Assembly (NCBI RefSeq): GCF_040939455.1 | Contig: NC_134115.1 | Location: 27,492,727-27,556,726 of the forward strand | Direction of reading: 5' to 3' | DNA: 64,000 nt | Source: Microcebus murinus | Taxonomy: Eukaryota > Chordata > Mammalia > Primates > Cheirogaleidae | Shown: positions 42,620 to 56,464 of the stretch, in pieces | Numbering within the stretch: position 1 is the first letter of the stretch | Layout: every line of letters starts with the position of its first letter | Translations under genes and position numbers: made by a program | Notes under the pieces: generated by a model | Seen by the model: the letters and a program-made list of their open reading frames with translations, nothing else | The model's database searches: none | What the model was told of the DNA's origin: nothing

Positions 42620-42825
42620 TAAGGTTAACACCACCTGTGTGATTTCTCCATATTTTCTCTATGGTCCTTTACCTCTATTACTATCCATAGTCCTACACTT
42701 CGATCAAATTTAGCTCAAGGCTTGCTTCTACCAAGATGTCTTCCTTGATTAACTTCACCCATAATCTCCTGTCCCCTATTGTAATTCTCCCACAACTGTC
42801 TTCTTCCTCAACATCTCCACTTGTT
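42620..42825 (+). mobile_element. L2 LINE fragment, sense
   Basis: 'accaagatgtcttccttgat' and 'taattctcccacaactgtct' resemble L2 sense sequence just before the MLT1-like LTR. Confidence 0.45.
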
Positions 42826-42831
42826 CAGGCC

Positions 42832-43118
42832 GCCATAACAAAACACCACAGACTACAGGGCTTATAAACCACAGAAATTTAATTTTCACAGTTCTGGGGG
42901 CTAGACAGCACCTTCTTGCTCTGTCCTTACATGGCAGAAAGGGCAAGGGATCCTTCTGGGATTCCTTTCATAAGCATACTAATCCCATTTATGAGGGCTC
43001 CACCCTCATGACCTAATCACCTCCCAAAAGTGCTACCTCCTAACACTGTCACCTGGGAGGTTAGGGTTTCAACATATGAATTTGGGGGGAGCATGTATAA
43101 ATATTCAGTACATTGCAC
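42832..43118 (-). mobile_element. MLT1-like (MaLR) solo LTR, antisense
   Basis: 'ataaaccacagaaatttaat', 'tttcacagttctgggggcta', 'ctcatgacctaatcacctcc' and 'gtttcaacatatgaatttgg' reproduce a reversed MLT1-type LTR almost end to end. It is an old LTR relic with no coding content. Confidence 0.75.
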
Positions 43119-43314
43119 CAATTTAATTAAAAGCTCCCCCTAAAACAGAGATAGAATTGTTTATTTTGTTTCTTAATTGACCCCTATTGTAATAGTTTGT
43201 ATAAATATGACACACTGACATGCCCCTCAAAGTCGATGAAATTAGGTTTCTTCATCGCTGGATATAAAAACACTTGCTCTGCCTTCATGCAACTTCTATG
43301 AGCATAATAATAAT

Positions 43315-43460
43315 AATAATTATAATTTATTGAACTCTTATTTGAGTATGCTGTATGTTTACACATATTAGCCTTATACGGTGTTATTACACCCCTTTTA
43401 TAGTTGAGTAAACTGAACAAGAAAGAGACCCAAGATCCAACTGTCTCCAAAGCCTATTCT
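43315..43460 (-). mobile_element. MIR SINE, antisense
   Basis: 'atttattgaactcttatttg' and 'ccttttatagttgagtaaac' follow reversed MIR order, just after an (AAT)n run at about 43303-43321. Confidence 0.5.
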
Positions 43461-44389
43461 CTCAAATATTAGTATGTCAAGTAAGATATAAGAAAATATT
43501 CAACAATATTATGTTTTTATTATGGGTTGAGATATTGGCAAATATCTTACATCTGTAAATTGGACTCAAAAATAGACTCAATAAATGGTCAGAGCCCTTT
43601 TCTTTGTCCCTAGATAATCTTGACCTGGATAAATGATTATGAAAGTATCAACAGTGTAAAGTCAAGAAAGAACTTCCAATGAAATATAACTTTCATGGGA
43701 CACATTTTAAATTTAGATCTCCTACTTTAGAAAACAATCTGATCAGATTTGTGTCAGGTAATTGAACAGTTTCTAAAGCCTTTATCATTTGTCTTTTCCG
43801 AAATCTAGACTAACAAGACACATACCAATGTAAGCACCCAGACACAATCCCAAGAAAAAGCACTTTTCATTTTAACTTGAGGATGGAAATTGTGTTTGGG
43901 TAGATTTTCAACACATCATCTTATGTGGTTATTAAATTATTTTCACATTCGGTGATATCTTTGACTTTCTCTAAACTATAGATTTATTTCTTCAACTTTC
44001 ATAACCTTTAAGAGTCCTTATGTTTAATTGGGAAGTGCTCTTTTGATTCCCTCTTTATGTTTCAAGCCAAGAAACATCAAGTTCAATAACATGACTGATT
44101 GCTAATTTGGATGTAGTTATCAAGTAAATACATTTGTCACTTATTTCTGAGTCAAGCCAAAGATGACTTCATATTGTAAGCTCAGAAAACTTCCCAATAG
44201 TGGCACTGGCATGGGATTTATTGGATTTTTATGATTAGATTAGATTAGATGTATCTGGAGGTGTAAGAGAAAAAGGCCAGAGACAAGGAGACCTTCCCAA
44301 ATCTGTCATGGTTATGCAGGAGAGAGCCAACGCCTGCTGAGCCTAGACCACACTCTTGTTCCAGGCTAATTGCCGTGGCAGCAGTTACA

Positions 44390-45240
44390 TTCACTTACAT
44401 GGGGAATGCGGTTTTGGCGAAGACAATGATGAGTTTGGATTTGGGAATGTTGACTTTGAATTTCTTTTGAGATATCTGCATGAAAAATGTCTGGCAGGCC
44501 AGTGAGTATATTAGGTCAGTGAGTAAGGTAGAAGCTTAGAAGCAAGATCTGGCCGTGCACGTAAATGTGGAAGGTACCTCATATAGATGGCAATTCAAGC
44601 CCTCACGGTGGATGGAATCACCACAGGAGAGTATGCAGAGTGAGAAAAAGAAGGTCCTACACCTGTTCCTGATGATCCCCAACCTTTAGTGGACGAGCAG
44701 AGGACAAGCAGCCTGCAAAGGAGACCAAAGAAACGTCTGAGGAGTAGGAGCAAAGCCAGAGGGAGGCAGGAAAGCCAAGGGAAGGGTGTTCTTCAGAAGG
44801 ACTGAGAAGAGTAATGCCAAGGACTATTGAGAGGCTAAGAAAGGCAATGACCTAGAACCATCCATCCATCCTATCAAGATGGACATCATCACACTATTGA
44901 TCAGAGCTGTGTCAGAACAATGACAAGGAAGCATGCGTGTTTCTGTAAGATGAGGAGGGAGGAGACGTGGAGAAGCAGAGATAAAATTTTTAGAGATTTG
45001 GTTGTGATGGAGAGAGGAGATAAGGGTAGCCAAAGGGAGCCATCATTTGAGGCATTTTTTTTTTCTTTAAGATGAGGAGTCTCTTGAGTTTGTTGATGTG
45101 TTGATGGTAGAGAGGGACATGGTGATAAAAAGGAGGCCACTGATGACATAAGTCCTGGAAGGGCTGTGAGGTGATGAGTCCAGAGCCAAGAAGACGAGGT
45201 TGACCCCAGGTACATTTGTAACTGAAAGAGAAGAGGAAAG
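44390..45240 (-). mobile_element. Long L2 LINE fragment, antisense
   Basis: About 850 bases follow the reversed L2 order: 'gatatctgcatgaaaaatgt', 'agatggcaattcaagccctc', 'agtaatgccaaggactattg', 'ttaagatgaggagtctcttg'. The overlapping minus-strand ORFs here are relics or chance frames, not an intact reverse transcriptase. Confidence 0.55.
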
Positions 45241-45384
45241 AATACACATGCAGAGGGTTGGTGTCAGGATGTTGAAGGAGCTTTATCCTGGAAGTTTATT
45301 GTTTATCACTAAAATAATAACAATAACAATAATATCAATAACAATATCAATAACCAACAACAATATCAACACGTTTGTATATCT

Positions 45385-45610
45385 TACTAATGTCAGCATC
45401 CTTCTAAGCACTTTTGCATAGGCAAACTCATTAAATTCTCACAATAGCACTCATAGATTGTCATTTTTCTAGTTTTACTATTATCCTCCCCATTTTAAAA
45501 ACTAAACACTAAGAGATTAAGTAACCCGCCCAATGTTCCATGACGAGTAGAGGATGTTACTGGGATTTAAACTTGGCCACCTAGCTCCAAAGACCATATC
45601 CTTATCTATT
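45385..45610 (-). mobile_element. MIR SINE, antisense (first of two)
   Basis: 'tcattaaattctcacaatag', 'tattatcctccccattttaa' and 'ttaaacttggccacctagct' match reversed MIR. Confidence 0.65.
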
Positions 45611-45639
45611 AACAAGACTGCTTCTTTATAATAATAACA

Positions 45640-45860
45640 GCTCTCATTTATTTGGGTTCACTCTTCATTGTTCTGTGAGTTATATCTCTCACTTAATCCT
45701 TCCAATAGTTACTGAGGTGATTGTAATTATTATTATTCTCTACATATGAATAATAATATTATTATTATTATCTACATATGAAGATACTGAGACACGGAGG
45801 ATAAATAACTTTCTTAGGGTCACCCGACTGGCTAGTGTGTAGGGGCAGGGGTCAGATCAC
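45640..45860 (-). mobile_element. MIR SINE, antisense (second of two)
   Basis: 'ctcacttaatccttccaata', 'aagatactgagacacggagg' and 'agggtcacccgactggctag' match reversed MIR. An internal ATT-rich microsatellite expands the copy. Confidence 0.65.
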
Positions 45861-46096
45861 ATGCCAAAGGGAGAAGGGATGGTGTTCAGGTGTGAGGAGA
45901 GTTAGTCGCCACCACAATGGAACAGAAACTGGAACTGATTAGAGCCTGGGGAAGGAATGACAGGCAGCAAAGAAAACTCAGGCAGGGCAGGGTAAGGAGA
46001 CTGGGGACCATGAAATTATGATGCATTGACCTGTCCCAAATAAAAGAGAAAGGAGGCCTTAAAGAGGAAAGAAGATAATAATACACCATTGTGATA

Positions 46097-46535
46097 GTTA
46101 TCTATTGCTATGTAAAAAACAGTTACCTCAAACTTAATGACTTAAACAACAAACATTGATTATCTCACACGATTTCTGAGGTCAGGGATGTGTGAGTGGC
46201 TTATCTGGGTGGTTCTGGCTTGGGGTCTTCCTCAAGGTTACAATCAAGATGGCAGTGAGGGCAGCATCATCTGAAGGACCGAATGGGGATACAGTACCCT
46301 CCTCTGAGATGCCTCACGCACAGTTGTTGGTAGGAGTTCCTCACAGTGTGGACCTCTTCATAGGGCTGCTTGATTGTCTTCACAACATGCCAGCTCCCCC
46401 CACCCCCACCCCGAGTAAGAGATCTGAGAGAGCACTAAGAGGAACCTATGTTATGACCTAGTTTTAGAAGTCATCTACCAGCACTTCTGATTTATTCTAT
46501 CACTTAGAAGTGAGTCACTGAATCCAACTTAGACT
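46097..46535. mobile_element. LTR-like or other old interspersed repeat, family uncertain
   Basis: 'gttatctattgctatgtaaa', 'cttaaacaacaaacattgat', 'tatctcacacgatttctgag' and 'cacttagaagtgagtcactg' form a pattern I know as a common mammalian repeat, but I cannot name the family with confidence. It shows no open reading frame of note. Confidence 0.5.
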
Positions 46536-47429
46536 AAGGGAAGAGTTTCAAAGAATTTCTGGACATCGCTACATGGTAATTTCTAGAGGAAGAGTAGCCT
46601 GTTTTCAGAACTCAAGAGCCTCTTTCCACTGTCAGTGGGGCTCGGAGCTGAATGGGCCAGGGTTCCACTCAGGACGGGGCACAGGGAGTGAGTCCATGCA
46701 AGTGGCAAGTATGAAATAAGGACTGTGCTGCTCTCTGCCGTGCACAAACTGAGGGACATGTTTTCCAAGTGCTGTGGAAAGATGTAACGGTGTCTCCCGT
46801 GGATTTTAGTGGGAGTCCCACAGCTAAAGTATCTGGGCGCTCTTTGGAAATGGATACCTGGGTTTGCTGGTTTCTTGTTTGAATTGCGGAGCTGAGAGGC
46901 GGCCTCTGGGTTTCCACATGAGCCTGCTTTGTACCCACACTTACAGCTGAGCTGCCTGAATAGGAAATAACCAGCCAGCACCCCTGCTGGCTCAGGCCTC
47001 TGTATGATTATGAAGACACACAGAGCTTTTCTTTTCTTCATTCCATTCTCTCTGTCCCCATGTTCCTTTATCTCAGACACAGAGGTTGCTTCCCTCTTCT
47101 CAGTGGTATCCCTTTTCCCTCTCAGAAACAGATGCCTGATCCTCAGAGAACCTCGCCATTCCTGTTGTTTCTCTTTCCCCAAAGCACAACCCCATTTGGC
47201 TGCCCGCTGGTGCCTTCCCTGACCTCTGCATACATACAGTTCTAGATGACTCCTCTGCAAATAATCTGATTGGCTGTCAGAAGGATTTTAATGCCCAGCT
47301 GAGCCACCGGCAAAAAATGTCCAACAGCAAAACCAACCATAATATCCTCTGTAAATTTAAAATCAGACTAGGTCCTCTGTCTTCCCTCTAAATGTCCCCT
47401 GGCCCGTGAAGGAATTTAAGATCTACATG

Positions 47430-47600
47430 TGGTTTAGAGGAAAGAATGTGGTTGGTGGGGCAAATAGCCAAGACACCTCACCTTTCTGAGCCCCTATGGC
47501 TCCTCCTACAAAATAAGCATGAAATGGATTAATCCATGGGAAACTGTCTATCACAATGCCTAGCATGCAATAAGTGGTCAATAAATGCTAATTTTCTTCC
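47430..47600 (+). mobile_element. MIR SINE, sense
   Basis: 'ctgtctatcacaatgcctag' then 'aagtggtcaataaatgctaa' matches the MIR 3' end. Confidence 0.55.
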
Positions 47601-49037
47601 AGCCTAAATTAAAATCACGGTGCTATTCGGAGAGAAAAAAATAACTCTTTGGGCTACTTGCCTGAGGCATGTTGATGTACAACTCATTAGGTAGTGGTAT
47701 TGCAGAAGGCCTGTGATTAATGGCATAGAAACCTGATTTAGTCCAATTCTGTTCAGAAAAGGAGTGCTAAATGACCAACCTGGCTTTTCATTGTAGAAAT
47801 CACCATAAAATCGAAGAGACCTGGGATAACAGAGTAGTACTTTTTTTTTTTTTTGTAGCTAGCACACATGGAAGCACATGGAAAGTCATTGTAATGCAGG
47901 AACTTAAAAAGAGCAAATGTGCTTTTTAACACAAGCTGTCCATGCTTAATTTTAGTGGTAGGAAGCCATCAGAAATTACAGTCATCTATTTTATGGATGA
48001 GAAAACTATTGTCCAAAAAGTTTCTTTCAATGAATATATTTTGAACATTTATTGTGAGATATTACCTAGATGTGCAATTACTTATCTCCTCAATCCAACC
48101 CGATATTTACCGCATACTGTATTTCCTCAAGAGGTTTTTAATGAGTGAGTAAAAGAATGAATTCAGAAACTTGCCCAAGGTCACGAATTAGTAACTAGAG
48201 GAACTAGAACTACAGCCTCCCCTCCCCATCTCCTGACTTCCTGCTTAGTACTCCTGGGTGAGCCCAGAACATGCATGAAAATAGCTAGGAAAATTCAAGC
48301 AGGTGTCTTAGATCTGCTTCCTAATCACTGAGCTAAGCCCACCCAGGAAGCATAAATGCAAACAACCCCCTGGCACCAGCGCATGAAGGATGTTCAGTTT
48401 TCCATAATTCAGTGTCTCTGAGTCAATCCCTTCCCTTGCAATGGTGATGTCCTACTAATGCCTTATATAAAAGGGGCTTTACCTCCATTAACCCTTTAAA
48501 TAGCCCTGACTTCACTTTGTAGGGCCTCTGTGTTTCAAAGTCTAGGGATACAGAGGCCTTAGAACCAGAATTTTGTTGGTCAGCCAGTACTAAGTGGTGT
48601 ACAATGGATTACTAAATGAAGAATTCTCTCATTTACTCTTTAGGAACAAGAAAGAGAGGCACAATGTCATTACTTAGAGGTGTTCTGACCCATGATAATC
48701 AAAGAGTACTAAGAGCCTAGAATTTCTAAGCAAATTTCTCTTCTAAGTATAGATACTACTATATTTACAAATCATGAAAACTCACCTGATAAAGGCCTTT
48801 CAGACATCATTCACCCTTTCTCAACTCAGGTTCCTTATCTGAACTACAAAACATAGAAAATTATTTGAGTGACTGTCCTATATTCTTAGGAGAGAAAGTG
48901 ATCTATTACATGCAATGGATGCTCTAGGGGCATTAGGACTTAATTTTCTCAGGAAACCCTGTCTGAGAAACATGCTACAGTAATCCAATATACCTACAAA
49001 TTGTGAATACATCACACCTGTTCTTACTCATCCCCCC

Positions 49038-49040
<3 letters not shown>

Positions 49041-49077
<37 letters not shown>
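49041..49077 (+). repeat. (AC)n microsatellite
   Basis: About 18 uninterrupted AC units follow a C7 run and 'at' (tcccccccat), in intron D-E. Confidence 0.97.
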
Positions 49078-49081
<4 letters not shown>

Positions 49082-49634
49082 CTCTTCCAAAAAAGTTGCC
49101 CTCTTTTTATGAGCTCTTAGCAATGAAAATTGTTGCATTACCTCCAAAATTTCTTCAAAGAAAGGAAAAAATTCATCTGTATTCATGTTATAGGAAGACA
49201 TTATTTTTTTCTATTTGGGAAACATAACAGGAAGATCAGCAAATCTTTTGTAGATATGCAAATATAATTCAAACAAAAATAGAATGCTGGTGTATTTGTG
49301 ATGGAGAATACTAAATGGATTTTGCAGGCAAGTTAGACCAAATTGCATTCCTCTGAAGTATTTGGGGAGTTATTTCTAACTTTGCAGTTAATCCACAAAT
49401 AGTTCCAGACCATAACCCTCTTAGATGCTTTGGAGGACATGGCAAAGAAAAAACACTTTGTATATTTGGCCAACAGATTGCTGATTTTTTATCTTTACTT
49501 ACATTGATTTAAATCTCTTGAGTAAAACAAAAGTCACTGATTTTTCTCATTATCATTTCATTTTGATCACTAGTTAACAACTGGAAAATAAGCTTGGAGT
49601 TGGTAAAAATAGCACAGAGCTAGAGAAGGAATTA

Positions 49635-49830
49635 ATATTAATATTTATAAAGTGCCTACTAGAAGCCAGGCATGGTGCCAGGTACTTTGCACATATAATC
49701 CCAACTAATCCCCATTAGGTAAGCGGTTTTATCATTTGCCTTTTACAGATTAAAAAACTGAGAGATTCACACAGCCATTAAAAGAACTGGGATTCAAGCA
49801 AGTTTCTAAGATTCACGTGTTCAGCATTGT
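49635..49830 (-). mobile_element. MIR SINE, antisense
   Basis: 'aaagtgcctactagaagcca', 'ttttacagattaaaaaactg' and 'aactgggattcaagcaagtt' match reversed MIR. Confidence 0.65.
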
Positions 49831-51039
49831 CCCAGTGTTCAGCACATCTTCCTCCAATAATAACTGAAAAATAAAATGGGATATTTTATCTATTTTTCAG
49901 GGTTATATCCCCTATTATTCAGTAGACAAACTCTCTGCCAATATACGACCACCTTTAACTTGACTTCACATACAATCGAAAGAAATGAGGATCATTGAGG
50001 TGAAGAAATTAAAATTCATGAATCATACTGTAAATTTGACCTCCCTGCCACGACTGACTCAGATGTGCAGTGTTCCCAAAGAGCGGCTGAGCTATGTTTC
50101 ACAAGAAAAGAAGGTCAAAGTCAGAAGACGGAAGCACCAATGTCCTTGGAATTCAGTCATGGAGGAAACAGATACTGTATATAGAACAAAGATGATTTAA
50201 CGATCTTCTTTTATTCACAGATTGTTGAGAATACATCAGCTTGGCCCAGAATCCTTTTCATTCCTTTATTTGTTTAAAAATTTCACTTTCACTGGTAGTC
50301 TTTAGGTAGGTTCCTAGGAATTAAAAAACATGTACTCGTGTCTTAGCCAGCACAAATGTCTGGGGTTCACCATCACACACACTTTTTATCCTCTAGAAAA
50401 ATCTGCTGTTCTCTGCCTTTCACAGACTGCTTTCGGTCTTCCTCCTCCTTCACGTGGAGTCTTGTGGGAACTGCCATTAAAAAAGAGAGAACAGTAACTA
50501 AAGTGTTTTCTTTTGTCCAAAATCACAATGCAGAAGCACTTTAAGAATAGGAGAAAGTCTTTCTGCTAGGCCTTTTTCAATAAAGCATTAATATTTATTA
50601 ACTTGCACTCTGCTGTAGAATGAATGTTTTATGATCAAAAATGAGTAGCAACAAAATGGGAAATTCAACCACAAGAAACCAGTGATAGAGAACTCAGTAT
50701 GGGGTTAGCAAACTACTGTCTCTGTATTTTAGGGGAATCTCATCCACTTATCTAGACAAAGGAGTAATTGATGACTGTTCCATGCGATTACTAGAGGCAA
50801 TAATCAAAAAAGTTATGGGCTTCCTTTATCAATAAGAGCCAACTAAAATAAAGCTATGAATTAACGTCATAGTAATGCCACATTAACAAATGGGGCACAT
50901 ATTAATGGGACTGAAGACTATTTCAAAAGCTCAGAATTATAGACACATTTTATAATTTAATTAGGTCAATTCCCTGACAATTCAGAAAAGAGGATTTTTT
51001 TTTTTCAGTTTTGAACAAAAGCATGTCTATCTCAAATAT

Positions 51040-51100
51040 GCCTATTCATTCATTCACTATTTATTGAGCACGTTTTATTTGCCAGGCACATAGCAATGTC
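51040..51100 (-). mobile_element. Short L2 3' fragment, antisense
   Basis: 'ttcattcattcactatttat' then 'tgagcacgttttatttgcca' and 'ggcaca' match the reversed L2 terminus. Confidence 0.5.
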
Positions 51101-51509
51101 AGAGTTTTGAATCAGCATCAAAGTCTAAAAAATGACTTATATGAGATCTTAACTATTGAAGAATGCCCTTACTAAATCACTTTGTAATTCCTTTAACAAA
51201 CTATTCAATCTTACCACAGCTTTTCATAGTGAGTTATTACATAACTGAAAAAGAACAAGAGCATCTCAACTCTATAATTAATGTACACACTGCGCAATGG
51301 CACAGAAATAAAAACCCAGTAGCATTTCTGTCCTGTCAATTTTGATGATTCAGTACAGTGATAGCTATACTGAGACCATACAACAATGAGCCTACTGAAT
51401 GTTCCCTTTTCATAGTCTTCAGTGAAGTTCCTACTGAATATTTTAGGAATAGATTTCCAACACATCATCTTATGTTTCTGGGTCTAAGCAGTGTGAGAAA
51501 GGGAACTAA

Positions 51510-51710
51510 ACATACATTTGGGAATCAGCCAGACCTGGGTGTCAATTCTGGTTGTGTGTAGTAAACTCTTGGAAAATTTACTTTACCTCTACATTTCTCA
51601 GTTTCTTCATCTATAAAATGAACATTACACCATAAACTCTGTAGGATTCTTGCAAAGAATATAGATAATGTGTATAAAGCAACTAGCTCACAATAGGTAT
51701 TGCTTTTCTT
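51510..51710 (+). mobile_element. MIR SINE, sense
   Basis: 'gccagacctgggtgtcaatt', 'tcagtttcttcatctataaa' and 'ataaagcaactagctcacaa' match MIR. Confidence 0.65.
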
Positions 51711-52345
51711 TTTATACCAAAACTCTGAAAAACCACACTGCAATTGTTCTATTTTAGGTAGTGTAATTCACCATGAATTACACAACAAAAAAGGTAGAAT
51801 AAGAGGTGAACATTTTCGGCCTGATTCATATTTGTCTCATGAGATGATTATTTTACAATCAAGATTTCCATTTAAATAAGATATCTAATAAGAACAATGT
51901 TGATTTTGAATAATGGACCTTCAGATTACTGAATGGGTTTGAGAGAAAAGATCACATTACCTGCACTGTTCTCTAGAATCATGAGTGTTCTGCTGTGCCT
52001 ATTACAGTATAAACATGGTAGAGAAAGGAAAGAAACAAAATAACTAGATTTAAAAATTATTTGGGGTTAATTAGCAAATAAAAGATTAACTTCAGTGTGA
52101 AACAATCATTGGTATGCCAGTTTTTGAGTACAATGAAAGCACGAACTCTATTTTCTGAATAAATAAATACTCCTTTAATCATAGTCTTGCTTCAAATGAA
52201 ACTTTTACCATAAATCTTGCTTCTATCCCAAAGCAATACTAGGAAGAGGATGTAGACTACACTTGCACTGTACCAAAAAAATCATGTTCTTTCTCTCTTT
52301 CCTCTGTCTGAGTCTCCTTTTCATATCTTATTCTCTTTTCTCTGA

Positions 52346-52552
<207 letters not shown>

Positions 52553-53668
52553 TAGGCTGGGCTGCTGTTCCCACTGTCATGCCTCATGGGAAGTATGTCT
52601 AAAGTGAATAACTTTAAGTACACCATGCAGCAATATCATAAAAACTTGAGCAAGTTTTAAACACGGGCCATTATTTCTACTGGGCTAGTGGTTAGAATGA
52701 GAGGAAGACATCCAGAGGTGGACAAGTGGAAGTGTAGGAACTGATTACCCAATTAGTGAATGCAAGCTCATCTATCATGGGTAAAAAATTCAATCCCATC
52801 TGAGGTTTGTGAAGGCAGATAAACTTTCTTTCTAAACTTTTCCTACTTCTTTTATATGGTACTCTAAGGAGGAAAGGCACCCAAGAAAAATTGTTTTTAT
52901 TTACTAAACTTTTCTTTTTGGTGGCCAAAAAAAAGAAAAAAAAAATCAAATTTTGATCTTAGTATATCTCTGGCTATAGGAAGGCATTTCAAGGGAACTG
53001 AACATTCTCTAAGCTAAAGCATCATGTAAAATTATCTTGATGAAATTTTAATTCTGTCTCTTAATTTTATATATGTCTTCATTCATTGCCTCTAGATACA
53101 TGTGTGTTTAGATATATGTGTATATGCATGCAAACCACGGAGTACATATCAAATGGTTACACTAACATCACCTCTTAAGTACGTATGTGCTCCATGGTGC
53201 GTAAACATTTGTTTTAACTGTGAAAAGGTAGCATCATAAAAACAGTAATGCTCCCCAGATCACTAAGTAGCTTGCATTTAAATGTGATTGAGGTATGAAA
53301 ACAATCTACTGTCTTTCCCTACAAAACAAAAGTCATTTGTTTTCATAAAGTAACAGGTGAGGCTTCATAGCAAACTCGAACTTTGTAGTAATTACATATC
53401 CCATCAGGGAAACTTTGATCTAATTAATTGAAATTCCAAAGCCTGCCATTCCAGAGAACAAAAGATACTCTTTGGCTAGATTACTTTTCAAAAGTTCAGT
53501 GTAATGTGATTCAACTTGTCCAAATCCCTTTTCTCTTCTCTGAACTTTTCTCTGCAACTACCCCAAATGGGTCTTCCTTGCTATAGACACTTCATCCCAG
53601 AACTGGTATGTGAGACCTATCAGACCACACCTTCTCATCCTATACCCTCTTTTGTGGTTCCACCTTTT

Positions 53669-54000
53669 TTTTTTTTTTTTTTTTGAGACAGAGTCTCACT
53701 TTGTTGTCCAGGCTAGAGTGAGTGCCGTGGCGTCAGCCTAGCTCACAGCAACCTCAAACTCCTGGGCTTGAGTGATCCTTCTGCCTCAGCCTCCCGAGTA
53801 GCTGGGACTACAGGCATGCGCCACCATGCCCGGCTAATTTTTTATATATATATCAGTTGGCCAATTAAATTCTTTCTATTTATAGTAGAGACGGGGTCTC
53901 GCTCTTGCTCAGGCTGGTTTTGAACTCCTGACCTTGAGCAATCCGCCCGCCTCGGCCTCCCAAGAGCTAGGATTACAGGCGTGAGCCACAGCGCCCGGCC
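53669..54000 (-). mobile_element. Full-length Alu SINE, strepsirrhine type, antisense to TRPM3
   Basis: This is a complete dimeric Alu on the minus strand: a T tract (the A tail) on the left, right arm, a linker with an A+T-rich 'tatatatatatcagttggc' segment, and left arm ending in gcgcccggcc. Target-site duplications ggttccacctttt flank it at 53656-53668 (merging into the T tract) and 54001-54013. RNA polymerase III A- and B-box regions lie in the left arm. The linker and left-arm variants are those I associate with lemur Alus. Confidence 0.95.
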
Positions 54001-56464
54001 GGTTCCACCTTTTAAAGACTATTACTGTTTAAGCAGTCAATTTTCGTACTTTCATATTTTTTCACAGTGAAGTCTGGGATAATAAATGTTGGCCTTGGTT
54101 TGAAATAAAAATTGTATTAGGAACCTCCCTTCCCATCTGTCTTTGGAAAGAAGAAACACAGCATTGTCCCTTGGTGAACATCTTCTGGGGGATAAAAATA
54201 AAGAGTAGAAAAGACTAGAAAACTGATCCAGAGACCAGCAGAGATCAAATGTAACAAAGCACTTTTATCAATGGGTGGTAGGGTTTTCTGTAACTATTAA
54301 AACTGAATTTCATTACAATAGTTGATGGAGAAGGAAGATGTTATGTAATCATTGTTATCTACTTAGGTTTTTTTATAGGCTACAGCGTTGTTTTTGTTAT
54401 ACCATCAGGTTAAAAATGAGAGCTTAAATAGGAGTAAGCTGGAAGCTGAAGGAATTGGGAGAAGGGAGACCAGGAATAAATTCACGGTCAAGTTCAGTAC
54501 TCTATGGTAGTGAGACAGAATCTGCCTAGATGGGCAAAGCATGGCATTGTCCCTGGCCTGGCAGCTGAGCTGGCTAGTCGGTAGTGTGAGAGCAGAGCTG
54601 GATGTGTGGTTATGTAAGTTATGCACACAGCAAAGGGGTTGGGAGCTGGGGTTAAAACCCAGCCAGGGTTCTGTTAGTCAAGCTTTGTGCTTTCCTGGCT
54701 GCCCAGAGAAAATGGTACCTTCTTCTAATTGGTTATACCAGAGGGAGTGTCCTTTTGTAATTTATGTGCCTGGAGAGGTGCCTTTCTCCTAAGCTCGCAG
54801 AGGTGCTATATATGTGGGTGGCCATGCAGGGCAGGCCCAGGGAGCAGAGCCCAGCTGTGTGGAGCTGAAAAGCAGGCCACCACAGATGGTCAGGAGGTCA
54901 GTGAAGCTGGAGGAGCCACCACCAAATGCTAGTCGTTGGGTAGATCACCAGGGACACATCACATCCTATTCATGGAGACATCAGCCCCGTGCTAGCTTAT
55001 CAAAGCAGGTAGCAGCACAGGGGCACATTGACAAGTGGGGACAAAGTAGGGATCTAGGGTACAAAGTAAAGGAGAGGCATGGACCCGGCTCCCAGAGAAC
55101 TTATTTTGAGGACTGTATTTGTGGTTTCATAGAAACTCACAGACTCCCGTTCAGTGAATATAATTAAATGGGAAGGGAGATCCCTGGGGTCACAGGAAGT
55201 TAAGAGGAACAGGGTTAGGAATTTGCCTGTGAGCTGTAGTGGATGATGTCAGGAGTTAGCTCCAGTTTCACCCCTGGACTTAATAGTGTTTGTTGAGTAA
55301 CCAACTTGTACCAGTTTGCCTGGGCCTTTCTCAGATTCAGCACTGAAAGTCCCATGTCCTCGGGCCTCCTGGGCCCAGGCAAACTTAGATCGTGTCTTGC
55401 CCTTCAAGTGAGTGACTCATAAGTCATTAGCTCACCTCCTTCTAACTACGTTCACCTCCAAAGCAGGGAGGGAGCAGCAAGCTCCTCAGAGGGTAAAAAG
55501 TGACCCAGGCTCTTTGAAGTACATAGAGCAGGACCTCAAGGTCTCTGATCAGTTAGCAGCAAAGCAAAGTGCCCACTGAGAACACAGAGGCCCCCAGAAC
55601 AGAGCTGAGAAGGACAGGTAAAGAGTTGACCTGGCCATCACGTGAAATAGCAAGAGTACGAATACAAACTTTTCATGCCATCCCCAGGCAATATTTTAGA
55701 ACAGCAAATCTACTTTCTAATCCAGAAACTATGTGATTCTTCTTTCTAAAAATAAAATTTTATTCTATAAGTTCATCCTAAAAATTCCATTTACTTCTTA
55801 ATTTCCTGCTTCAAAAGTTTAGGAAATCTAAATTACAAGTATGGAACTCAATTTCCCAAAAATGAGACACTATAGCACAATAACACTGTCTACCACCTCT
55901 TAAGCTCGGGATGGTCCCAAGGATGTCTGAACGTACTCAGTGCTTTCCTCACTGAAATGCCATCCCCTTTCCTCATCACCTACAGGTGACCTTGGTACTG
56001 TAGCAACCTATCAACAAGCCTGTTTCCTTCCATAAATGGCATACGAGTCTGAAAAATACTCCCCTTAAATATTAAGTGAATACTGCTCAGAGGGCCCATA
56101 AATCCTGTTCTCATCAACATGACAGTGATCACTGATAACATGACAAGCACCAGTGTTTGAGTTTGACCTTCTTCTCCACACTCTGGCTTTAGACATTTCA
56201 TTGCAGCCCGCCCAACCCCCTACCCCCATGCATCCCTGCTGCCAACAGTCAGGACTGAAGCATTTTCATCGCTTATTGATGAGCTTCCATGATAAAAGGG
56301 AAGCCTTTCCGGACATGATCCGTTACCTGCTTCACAATGCTCTCCCGTCTGCAATTTTCTAAACCCCAAACTTAATATGCAAGGAACAATTCTCATCACT
56401 CCTTTAGCAAATAAATAGTTAGCTTAGATCTTTCTTATGCTTTAAGACATCACTCTGCTGTTGT

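Noticed and set aside
44824..45249. Overlapping minus-strand ORFs of 60-104 codons
   Set aside because: They lie in an antisense L2-like block and have no protein I recognise. They are repeat-derived or chance frames.
49003..49227. 74-codon ORF with a His-Thr repeat
   Set aside because: The repeat is a translation of the AC microsatellite at 49041-49077.
53669..54000. Exonised Alu with open frame
   Set aside because: The antisense T tract could support an acceptor, but I see no good AG/GT pair giving a frame consistent with TRPM3, and no evidence of inclusion.
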